Origin: Ochrobactrum sp. CGA5
GTDB lineage: Bacteria > Pseudomonadota > Alphaproteobacteria > Rhizobiales > Rhizobiaceae
DNA: 64,000 nt
NCBI RefSeq assembly: GCF_006345815.1
Contig: NZ_VCIG01000042.1
Coordinates: 186,001-250,000, forward strand
Direction: 5' to 3'
A program made the translations under genes and the position numbers. Below, piece by piece: positions 54,893-62,183 of this stretch. Below the pieces are notes generated by a model, which searched no databases, had not been told where the DNA came from, and worked only from the letters and a program-made list of their open reading frames with translations. The first letter of the stretch is position 1. Every line of letters starts with the position of its first letter.

Positions 54893-56632
54893 TCAGTACC
54901 CTATGGCGGCACCAGCGACGGCGCGGCTGTCGATAGCGCCGTAATAGCGGTTGTCGCCGCCCTTCTCGATAGCCGCCATATCCTTGCCGCCAACAAGAAT
55001 GCCTGCAGCCTCACCCCACACTGGCCAATTATGGTCCTCACCGACAGTGTAGCCCATACCGGTCAAGAGCCGGATCGTATCCGGCGAAAGCGCATTCGCT
55101 TCCATGTAGACCCGGTCAGGCAGCCACTGATGATGGATGCGCGGGGCGTCAATAGCCTCCTGAATGTCCATACCATGATCGATTACATTCATGATTGCCT
55201 CAAGCGTGATCGTGATGATGCGCGAGCCGCCGGGGCTGCCGATAACCATGAACGGTTTACCGTCCTTCGACACGATGGTCGGGCTCATTGAAGAAAGCGG
55301 CGACTTGCGCGGCTCGATGGCATTGGCTTCGCCTTGTATGAGTCCATAGAGATTGGCCACGCCCGGCTTGATCGTGAAATCGTCCATCTCATTGTTGAGA
55401 AGAATGCCCGTGCCCTCGGCCACTTTGGCCGTGCCGAACGATCCGTTCAACGTATAAGTCACTGCGACGGCATTACCATCCTTGTCCACGATGGAATAAT
55501 GCGTGGTTTCGTTGGACTCCTTGAATTCGGCTGGCTTCAGCGCCTCACTGACTCCAGCGCGATAGGGATCGATGCGGCTGCGGATTTCTGCCGCATAATC
55601 CTTGCTGGTGAGCTTCTGGACTGGATTATCGATAAAATCAGGGTCTCCCAATGCCGTGTTGCGGTCCACATAGGCGTGGCGCATCGCTTCCACCATCAAA
55701 CGTGTGGTCTCCGCAGAACCATAGCCGAGATAGGAAATCGGATACCCCTCAAGCACGTTCAGGATTTCACAGATAATTAGTCCACCGGAAGAAGGCGGCG
55801 GCGATGAGACGATATCATAACCGCGATAGCTGCACTTGACCGGTTCCAGCTCACGGACCTTGTATTGCTCGAAATCAGCCTTGGCGAGAATGCCGCCATT
55901 TTCCTTGCTCGATTTGACAATCAGATCGGCGATATCGCCCTGATAGAAGGCCGCTGGACCTCTTTCTGAAATGGCCGAAAGGGACTTGGCGAGATCCGGC
56001 TGGACAAGTTTCTCACCCAGAGGAAGCGGCTTTCCGTCTTTCAGGAAGATTTTCGCCGCTGCCGGGTCTTTCGCCAGTCTTTCGTTGCCGTCGGCAAACG
56101 AGAGAATGTCCCCCAGCTCGAGCGTGAAGCCGTCCTTGGCAAGTTTCAGGGCCGGGCCGATCAGCTCCTCACGCTTGCGGGTGCCATATTTTTCGCGCGC
56201 TTCCTCCAGGCCAGCCACCGTGCCTGGTACGCCGATGGCCAGATAGGTTTCAGTACTGGCGCCTTCTACCGGCTTGCCATCCTTGTCTAGATACATGGTC
56301 TTGGTGGCGGCGAGCGGTGCGCGCTCACGAAAATCGAGAAAAGTACTCTTGCCGTCCTTGAAGCGGATCGTCATGAAACCGCCCCCGCCAAGATTACCCG
56401 CGGTCGGGTAAACGACCGCCAGCGCATAGCCGACGGCCACGGCCGCGTCGACGGCATTGCCGCCGCTTTTCAGCACGTCAATACCCACCTGTGAGGCCAG
56501 ATGCTGCGCCGTAACCACCATGCCATTCTGGCCTTCTGCCGGGGCTGGTGATGCCGCATAAGCCGAAGGCAGATGGCCCGCAACGGCGATAACAGCGGCA
56601 AGGGAAAGCGATTTCAGTCTGTAATGCTGCAT
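54893..56632 (-). CDS. ggt: Gamma-glutamyltransferase
   Basis: The ATG at 56630-56632 with GGAGGA upstream gives 579 residues and a signal peptide ending Ala-Tyr-Ala-Ala. The catalytic threonine that becomes the new N-terminus of the small subunit is in Asn-Glu-Thr-Thr-His-Tyr-Ser. Gly-Ser-Pro-Gly-Gly-Ser-Arg-Ile and a Ser-Ser-Met-Ser-Pro-Thr segment form the glutamyl pocket. The periplasmic enzyme cleaves or transfers the gamma-glutamyl group of glutathione. It is close to the peptide-binding protein and peptidase T, so the set may recycle glutathione-derived peptides. Confidence 0.95.
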   Translation of the reverse strand: MQHYRLKSLSLAAVIAVAGHLPSAYAASPAPAEGQNGMVVTAQHLASQVGIDVLKSGGNAVDAAVAVGYALAVVYPTAGNLGGGGFMTIRFKDGKSTFLDFRERAPLAATKTMYLDKDGKPVEGASTETYLAIGVPGTVAGLEEAREKYGTRKREELIGPALKLAKDGFTLELGDILSFADGNERLAKDPAAAKIFLKDGKPLPLGEKLVQPDLAKSLSAISERGPAAFYQGDIADLIVKSSKENGGILAKADFEQYKVRELEPVKCSYRGYDIVSSPPPSSGGLIICEILNVLEGYPISYLGYGSAETTRLMVEAMRHAYVDRNTALGDPDFIDNPVQKLTSKDYAAEIRSRIDPYRAGVSEALKPAEFKESNETTHYSIVDKDGNAVAVTYTLNGSFGTAKVAEGTGILLNNEMDDFTIKPGVANLYGLIQGEANAIEPRKSPLSSMSPTIVSKDGKPFMVIGSPGGSRIITITLEAIMNVIDHGMDIQEAIDAPRIHHQWLPDRVYMEANALSPDTIRLLTGMGYTVGEDHNWPVWGEAAGILVGGKDMAAIEKGGDNRYYGAIDSRAVAGAAIGY

Positions 56633-56764
56633 GTCTTTCCTCCCGTATGTTCTCCCGAATGGGAGTCCAGAGCACAACGTCCGCAATATCTTGCGCAAAA
56701 GCAAGCGGGAGAAAGCGGTTTGTCTGACTGTCAGCCAGACTGAGCCGCGCGTTCGTTTACCCTG

Positions 56765-57913
56765 TCATGTATCGTACATGGCCAGTGTTCGTAACAGGTC
56801 GGAGAAAGTCAGGGATCGGCTTGCGTCGGATTGATTGTCGCTGGGGCCATCGTTTCGCGGCGGCGACTTACGGACATTGCTCGGGCTGTACCCGAATTGC
56901 TGGGTGAAGGCCCGCGTGAAATTGGCTGCCGTGTCGAAGCCAAACAATTGCGCAACATCGGATACTTTGCGGTTTTCCGATGCATCCGCGAGCATCTCGT
57001 GGGCTGCAAGCAGCCGCTTTTGGCGAATATAGCTGAGCACCCCGCCCGAACCCTCAAAGAGCTGATAGAGATGCGTGCGTGAGATTGCGAGTTCTTTGCT
57101 GAGCGTATCTGGCGTGAGTTCGCGGGACATGAGGTTTTTCTGGATGAAACGTCTGGCTTTGGTCATCAGCCCCAGAGAAGCATTATGCTCGCTCGCATCA
57201 CTTTCCTTCACCAGCGGCGCGATGGTGTCGAATACGAGCTGCCGCAAGGCGTCGCGCAATTCCGGCAGGTCTTCGCTCGTTATGTGGTCCAATCCCGCCT
57301 CGATCGTCGATACGAAATCGATAAGCAGCTTGGCGCGATAACCTCCAAGCGTCGCATTGTTGCATGCTTCCGGCATGCCACCCAAAGCTGTGAACTGATC
57401 GATGGGTATGATCAGCAGTACCGCTTCCGTTGCGAGTGCGCGACCGCGAAACGGATAGCCAAATGAACGGATATTGATCATGCCGGGCTCGTTTTCCGCC
57501 ACACGATCATCTACCGCCGTCCATGTCTGACCGCTGCGCAAAAAACTGACCTGCCAATGATCGATCGGGCTGAAGCGGACTTTTTCCGCCGATCGCTCGT
57601 AACTGAACGGCGGGGCGGTCTGTTCTATGAGCAGCATTCCATGCAGATTCCAGACTTTCTGGGTAACCGGAAAGCCATCTGCGGCGTTCGTATCGTCCGG
57701 CAGACGGACCTCATAGAGGGGAGCTACGTGCTGTTGCCATGCAGCGAACTGGGCGGAAGGCTCAAGCTGGTTCGTCGTGAAGACCAGCGGAGACAGAATA
57801 TTGGCGCTTCGGGCATCTTCCCCAAGCGGCGCGAGTGGAACACGCGCTGACTGGCGGCGTTCCACAAAATCGGGCTTAAGATCACGCGTGGCTTTGTCGC
57901 TTTGGGATGTCAC
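56765..57913 (-). CDS. AraC-family transcriptional regulator
   Basis: The 382-residue protein has an N-terminal AraC-binding-like cupin region and a C-terminal double helix-turn-helix from about residue 265. Leu-Ser-Lys-Glu-Leu-Ala-Ile-Ser-Arg-Thr-His-Leu-Tyr and the signature Val-Ala-Gln-Leu-Phe-Gly-Phe-Asp-Thr-Ala-Ala-Asn-Phe-Thr-Arg-Ala-Phe mark it. It lies 130 bases upstream of ggt on the same strand. The start has AGGGAG about ten bases before it. Its targets are unknown; ggt and the short secreted-protein gene that diverges from it at 58182 are candidates. Confidence 0.9.
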   Translation of the reverse strand: MTSQSDKATRDLKPDFVERRQSARVPLAPLGEDARSANILSPLVFTTNQLEPSAQFAAWQQHVAPLYEVRLPDDTNAADGFPVTQKVWNLHGMLLIEQTAPPFSYERSAEKVRFSPIDHWQVSFLRSGQTWTAVDDRVAENEPGMINIRSFGYPFRGRALATEAVLLIIPIDQFTALGGMPEACNNATLGGYRAKLLIDFVSTIEAGLDHITSEDLPELRDALRQLVFDTIAPLVKESDASEHNASLGLMTKARRFIQKNLMSRELTPDTLSKELAISRTHLYQLFEGSGGVLSYIRQKRLLAAHEMLADASENRKVSDVAQLFGFDTAANFTRAFTQQFGYSPSNVRKSPPRNDGPSDNQSDASRSLTFSDLLRTLAMYDT

Positions 57914-58181
57914 GGCAACTCCCTAAACCAACCCGAAGGCTCAAGCCACGGAGACCGCAACCCAAGTCCCTGTGTCAATAGTAGCATCTACTTGCATAAA
58001 ATCAAAATAAGCCGGAACACTATCAGTCAGCCAATGTTCGGGCCGGAAACATCAAAGATTTCGGAACGGACTATAAAGCAGATTGTTTGCATCCCATTTG
58101 ATGAAAATTTTCATGAAAATCCGGCCAAAATATTAAAACGCATCCGATAGAAAAACGGCAGTAACAACCGGAGGCAATCGC

Positions 58182-58487
58182 ATGAACAATGTATTTGCAT
58201 ATGCTGTACGCCGCGAAAGCTTGAAATGGGCTGCCGCTATCATCGTTGGACTATCCGCTTCTCTATGTCTGACGGCAGGCGCAGAAGCCAAGGACACCCG
58301 CAAGCAAAAAAGCGAAACAGTTTCGGTTTATCTCGCTAAGTTCAAGGTAGGTAACCAGGCTCGCTTCCACAAACCGGCAACCGCAAAAGTCATCAAGGTG
58401 TCCGCGTCGCAATATGCGACCGGTACGCCCTATGTGTGCACGCCAAGCGGCTTCGGGCAGAAATCTCGCTGCTTCCCCCGCGATTAG
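58182..58487 (+). CDS. Small secreted protein of unknown function
   Basis: GGAGG seven bases before the ATG and a clear signal peptide (hydrophobic core near residues 15-33, Ala-Glu-Ala cut site) support a real gene of 101 residues. The mature part of about 65 residues is basic and contains two cysteines near the end (Val-Cys-Thr-Pro-Ser-Gly-Phe-Gly, then Arg-Cys-Phe) that could form a disulfide. I do not recognise the family. The 268 bases upstream, between it and the AraC gene, hold the promoters of both. Confidence 0.7.
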   Translation: MNNVFAYAVRRESLKWAAAIIVGLSASLCLTAGAEAKDTRKQKSETVSVYLAKFKVGNQARFHKPATAKVIKVSASQYATGTPYVCTPSGFGQKSRCFPRD

Positions 58488-58583
58488 AGCATAATGTGCA
58501 AAAATTTTCAGTATAAGCTCCAAGGCATACCGGCTCGCCACAACTCAATACAGATCAGACGAGCCGGCATGCTTGCCTGGCGA

Positions 58584-59102
58584 TCATCTCGCCTTGGCTT
58601 TCATGATTGCCAGCCCTTTGCTGATACGATCACCGCGCAGCAGCTTTGCTGCCTCATCCGTCCGGCGTGGCGGATTGTTGCGGAAAACATACCAGTCACC
58701 GCCCAATGAGCGTTTTTGATAGATCACGCCATCCTTCTGACGATGGATGAAACAGGTGATATTGCCGCCATCGCCCGCTTTGCTGACCCAATAGGCCCGC
58801 AGGCAGAGCTTGCCGCGATTGGTGGCATACCAGTGCCCCTGCCCATAGGACCACGCCCTGCCTTTCTGCGACCAGGCGGTGAAACGATGTCTGTCGGCAG
58901 AGAAATAGCCACCGCCATCCTTCCATTTCCACGTTTTGCCAGAGTAAAGCGCCTCAAGCGCTTGGGCTGATAACGGTGAGGCCGCAGCAGCCTTGATGGC
59001 AACCGGATCTTCGCTTTTCGGCTTCGGCGCCGCATCGGCAGCGCCTGCCATAAGAAGCACGGACAGCGCCGCGCTGACGGTTCTCAAATGGATCGAAAAC
59101 AT
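58584..59102 (-). CDS. DUF995-family secreted protein
   Basis: The 172-residue protein has a signal peptide ending Ala-Asp-Ala-Ala. The DUF995 core runs Leu-Tyr-Ser-Gly-Lys-Thr-Trp-Lys-Trp, Gly-Gly-Gly-Tyr-Phe, Gly-Lys-Leu-Cys-Leu-Arg, Thr-Cys-Phe-x-His-Arg, Ile-Tyr-Gln-Lys-Arg and Gly-Asp-Trp-Tyr-Val-Phe. Two cysteines are conserved with the paralogue at 60179. Function is unknown. Such proteins often occur beside polysaccharide genes in Rhizobiales. It is at the end of the exopolysaccharide unit, after the palindromic repeat. Confidence 0.82.
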   Translation of the reverse strand: MFSIHLRTVSAALSVLLMAGAADAAPKPKSEDPVAIKAAAASPLSAQALEALYSGKTWKWKDGGGYFSADRHRFTAWSQKGRAWSYGQGHWYATNRGKLCLRAYWVSKAGDGGNITCFIHRQKDGVIYQKRSLGGDWYVFRNNPPRRTDEAAKLLRGDRISKGLAIMKAKAR

Positions 59103-59125
59103 TGTCGTATTCCTGTTCAGACGTT

Positions 59126-59194
59126 AGAGCATTTCCAGCGAAGGCTTGAACCGGCCTTGTGAAGGATAATGCAACGAAACAAATATCGAGCATG
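59126..59194. repeat. Diverged second copy of the intergenic palindromic element
   Basis: The sequence AGAGCATTTCCAGCGAAGGC and the core AGGATAATGCAACGAAACAA followed by ATA...GAGCA match the element at 22209-22311 over most of its left half and core. The right inverted arm is missing or diverged. It lies in the gap between the DUF995 gene and the glycosidase gene. Confidence 0.55.
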
Positions 59195-59222
59195 ATCAGA
59201 CCGGAACGCTTCACGTCTCGGC

Positions 59223-60167
59223 TCAATCAAGCGGATGGTTCGCAACCCGCCAGTCAGGCCGCCCGACACCACGTGGCCACGGATAGACTTCGCGGTCATT
59301 GAAGTAGACGGTTGCTGTCAGTTCTGGAAATTCGGGTTGCGGCTTATTGGTCTCCTGCGCCCAGGCGCGGACATAGGCGTCACTTCCCTCGTAGCCGAGT
59401 TCGGCGATAACAATCGGCTTATTGAAACCCACCACACGGTCATATCCCGGCTTTGCCCGTTCGACAAAGGTGGATGCGCGACCGAGTTCAAGCATATCGT
59501 AGGGTTCATAGCCAAACACCGAAAGGCCGATCACATCGACATAGCCATCGCCCGGATAGTAGGCTTCCAGCCCCGCATCTCCCTTCGGCGACCACATATA
59601 TTTGGCGTTCGGCAATGTCTTACGGCAGACATTGACCGCGTGCTGATAGGCCCGGATATACCCCTGAGCCGACCAATAGGACCAGGTGAACTGCCCTGTC
59701 TTGTCGTCCATTTCCTGCGCCCAGCGAATGGTGACCGGACTCTTCAGCTTGGAAGCAGCAGAGCAGACGGCAGCCATGTTTGAATCATAGCGGCCACGTA
59801 CGATGCCGTTCAGAAGATCATCGGGCGCGACGCGCCAGTCGCGAGCCCATGACCATGGTTCCACGGTGATCAGCAATTCACGGCCCCGCTCCTGTGCATA
59901 GGCATCAGCAGTCGACAGGCTGGTCAGATCGACATCTTCCCATGGAAGGAATAGATGCTCTATGCGGGAATTCGCATCGTTGGTGAAATCCCCGTGCGGA
60001 TCATAGGCTCCGAATGTAATGGACTGCGGGGTTATGACCGGCCGCTTGTCGTGGAACATGTTACGGGTATCGACATTGGCACCCGACACACCACTCGCCG
60101 CGTAGACTGCGGTTGAAAGCAGTCCACCGCAAAGAATGGCTGTTGCTATTTTATATGAGGTTTTCAT
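59223..60167 (-). CDS. GH26-like secreted glycosidase (mannanase/glucanase type)
   Basis: AGGAGG precedes the ATG, and the 314-residue protein has a signal peptide ending Val-Tyr-Ala. The likely acid/base glutamate is in Arg-Trp-Ala-Gln-Glu-Met-Asp near residue 150. The nucleophile is in Val-Ile-Ala-Glu-Leu-Gly-Tyr-Glu-Gly near residue 260, the spacing and sequence of TIM-barrel GH26 beta-1,4-mannanases and related glucanases. It sits between two DUF995 genes and behind UDP-glucose dehydrogenase and a processive glycosyltransferase. It probably trims, releases or remodels the polymer made by this operon in the periplasm. Confidence 0.82.
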   Translation of the reverse strand: MKTSYKIATAILCGGLLSTAVYAASGVSGANVDTRNMFHDKRPVITPQSITFGAYDPHGDFTNDANSRIEHLFLPWEDVDLTSLSTADAYAQERGRELLITVEPWSWARDWRVAPDDLLNGIVRGRYDSNMAAVCSAASKLKSPVTIRWAQEMDDKTGQFTWSYWSAQGYIRAYQHAVNVCRKTLPNAKYMWSPKGDAGLEAYYPGDGYVDVIGLSVFGYEPYDMLELGRASTFVERAKPGYDRVVGFNKPIVIAELGYEGSDAYVRAWAQETNKPQPEFPELTATVYFNDREVYPWPRGVGRPDWRVANHPLD

Positions 60168-60178
60168 CGCCGCCTCCT

Positions 60179-60748
60179 TTACTGCGTTGGCGATTGCGCA
60201 ACGGGCAGCGCCAGATTGAGCGCTTCCGTTTTTGGCTTTATTGTCTTGATGGAGACGAGCTTGCGCGCCTCGTCATCCTTGTTTCCGCCAGCGTGGCGGA
60301 AGACATACCAGTCTCCGTCCGGCTCGCGTTTCTGGTAGATCGTCCCATCGACGACTCGGTGGGAAAAGCAGGTCTTGTTTGGGAAGACACCCTGAGCCAG
60401 ATGCCATTTCGCATCGAAACACATCTGACCCGACCAGGTGATCCGCCAGCGCCCTTCCGCCCAGGCCTTGCCTTTATCCCCATCGACACGAGCAGTGAAA
60501 CGGCGGTTCTGGCTTTCCATCCGGCCCGCGCCATCTGCCCACTGCCAGTTCTTGTCGCGATAAAGCACGTAGATTTCGGCGGGAGTCATCACGCGGGCAC
60601 CATCGGGCAGACCATCATTGGCGGCCGATGCTGCACCGGCTGACGCGCCGATCCCGACCAGCACGACAACGAGTGTCAGAGCGCCTCTGCTCGTTTCCGT
60701 GCTCCGGCCATAGCGGGACCGTTGGCCTTCAAACATCGAATGTTTCAT
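60179..60748 (-). CDS. DUF995-family secreted protein, second copy
   Basis: The ATG at 60746-60748 has GGGAGG just upstream and lies inside the last codons of the UDP-glucose dehydrogenase gene (20-base overlap). The 189-residue protein has a hydrophobic signal segment ending Ala-Ser-Ala-Ala. The core matches its paralogue: Leu-Tyr-Arg-Asp-Lys-Asn-Trp-Gln-Trp, Met-Cys-Phe-Asp, Thr-Cys-Phe-Ser-His-Arg, Ile-Tyr-Gln-Lys-Arg, Gly-Asp-Trp-Tyr-Val-Phe. The role is unknown, but its translation is coupled to sugar-nucleotide synthesis, so it probably helps make or process the exopolysaccharide. Confidence 0.83.
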   Translation of the reverse strand: MKHSMFEGQRSRYGRSTETSRGALTLVVVLVGIGASAGAASAANDGLPDGARVMTPAEIYVLYRDKNWQWADGAGRMESQNRRFTARVDGDKGKAWAEGRWRITWSGQMCFDAKWHLAQGVFPNKTCFSHRVVDGTIYQKREPDGDWYVFRHAGGNKDDEARKLVSIKTIKPKTEALNLALPVAQSPTQ

Positions 60749-62165
60749 TTGCACCTCCCACGACCTTCAGGTTGCGCGCACCCGCCAAGGGTTCTTGCGA
60801 TTGACGGATGCGCGCATGCGGCAGAACGTTTGTTGGTCTTGTTTCCTGCCGCTGTTGAACCGAACGGCCTATTGTCGAAATCTGGAAGCCCAGATTCTCG
60901 GCAATCGCCGGTGAAAAGACATTGCGCAGGTCGACCAGTACCGCGTCCTGCATGACCCGTTTCATCCGAACGAGATCCAGCTTGCGAATGCTGTCCCATT
61001 CGGTCACGATCACCGCCGCATCGGCTGTGTTCAGACATTCGTAGGGGTCGTCGCAAAACTCGACATCGCTGAGAAGGCGGCGCGCATTCTCCATTCCTGC
61101 CGGATCATAGGCTCGAATTTTAGCGCCGAAACGCTGCAAGGTTTCAATGAGCGGAATGGCCGGCGCGTCGCGCATATCATCCGTGTCGGGTTTGAACGTC
61201 AGGCCAAGAACGGCAATGGTGCGGCCTTCGACGCTGCCGCCGAGTGCATCCAGTACCTTCAGCGCCATGCGACGCTTACGTGCTTCATTGACGGTAACCG
61301 TTTCCTCGACCAGCCGCAGGGCAACCCCGTGATCCTGGGCGGTGCGCAACAGCGCTATCGTATCCTTCGGAAAACAGGAGCCGCCATAGCCTGGCCCTGC
61401 ATTGAGAAAACTGGTGCCGATACGCTTGTCCAGCCCCATGCCAAGCGCCAGTTCGGTGACATCGCTGCCGACTTCCTCGCACAGATCCGCCAGTTCGTTG
61501 ATGAAGGTGATCTTCGTGGCGAGAAAAGCGTTGGCCGCATATTTGATCAGCTCCGACGTCCGCCGCTGCGTGATTACGATTGGCGTCTTCAAGGCTTCGA
61601 GCGGCGGCGCATAAAGGGCAACAAGCACGGAACGTGCACGTTCGTCCTCCACGCCTATGACGACGCGATCAGGCTGCAGAAAATCCCGAATAGCGACACC
61701 TTCGCGCAGGAACTCGGGATTGGACGCAACGGAGAATGTGCCGGGCCGGCGAACCGAGCCGATGATCTTCTGCACCACATCGCCGGTCCCGACCGGAACG
61801 GTCGACTTGACCACGACGACGCTGGAGTCTTCGATCAATGGCGCAAGCTCGCGAGCGGCCATATAGACGAAGGACAGGTCAGCATCGCCATGACCCGCAC
61901 GCGCTGGCGTGCCAACCGCGATGAAGACAAGCTCCGCGCCCTTTACCGCTTCCGCCAGACTGGTGGTGAAGCTGAGACGGCCAAAGGCGAAATTGCGTTC
62001 CACCAGCTCATCCAGCCCCGGTTCGTAGATTGGCACAATGCCGCGCTCAAGCCGCGCGATTTTCTGGGCATCCTTGTCGACGCAGACGACCTCGTGTCCC
62101 CATGCTGCGAAACACGTGCCACTGACCAATCCGACATATCCCGTACCGATGACAGCGATCTTCAT
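60729..62165 (-). CDS. UDP-glucose 6-dehydrogenase
   Basis: The 478-residue protein opens with Gly-Thr-Gly-Tyr-Val-Gly-Leu-Val-Ser-Gly, the NAD site. The catalytic cysteine is in Gly-Gly-Ser-Cys-Phe-Pro-Lys-Asp, and the middle dimer helix contains Lys-Tyr-Ala-Ala-Asn-Ala-Phe-Leu-Ala. A C-terminal Gly-Leu-Thr-Phe-Lys-Pro-Asp-Thr-Asp-Asp follows. It oxidises UDP-glucose to UDP-glucuronate in the cytoplasm. The tail beyond about residue 440 is longer than usual. It starts 18 bases after the glycosyltransferase gene, so the product polymer probably contains glucuronate. Confidence 0.95.
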   Translation of the reverse strand: MKIAVIGTGYVGLVSGTCFAAWGHEVVCVDKDAQKIARLERGIVPIYEPGLDELVERNFAFGRLSFTTSLAEAVKGAELVFIAVGTPARAGHGDADLSFVYMAARELAPLIEDSSVVVVKSTVPVGTGDVVQKIIGSVRRPGTFSVASNPEFLREGVAIRDFLQPDRVVIGVEDERARSVLVALYAPPLEALKTPIVITQRRTSELIKYAANAFLATKITFINELADLCEEVGSDVTELALGMGLDKRIGTSFLNAGPGYGGSCFPKDTIALLRTAQDHGVALRLVEETVTVNEARKRRMALKVLDALGGSVEGRTIAVLGLTFKPDTDDMRDAPAIPLIETLQRFGAKIRAYDPAGMENARRLLSDVEFCDDPYECLNTADAAVIVTEWDSIRKLDLVRMKRVMQDAVLVDLRNVFSPAIAENLGFQISTIGRSVQQRQETRPTNVLPHARIRQSQEPLAGARNLKVVGGANETFDV

Positions 62166-62183
62166 TTTTTCGCGCCTCTCTTG

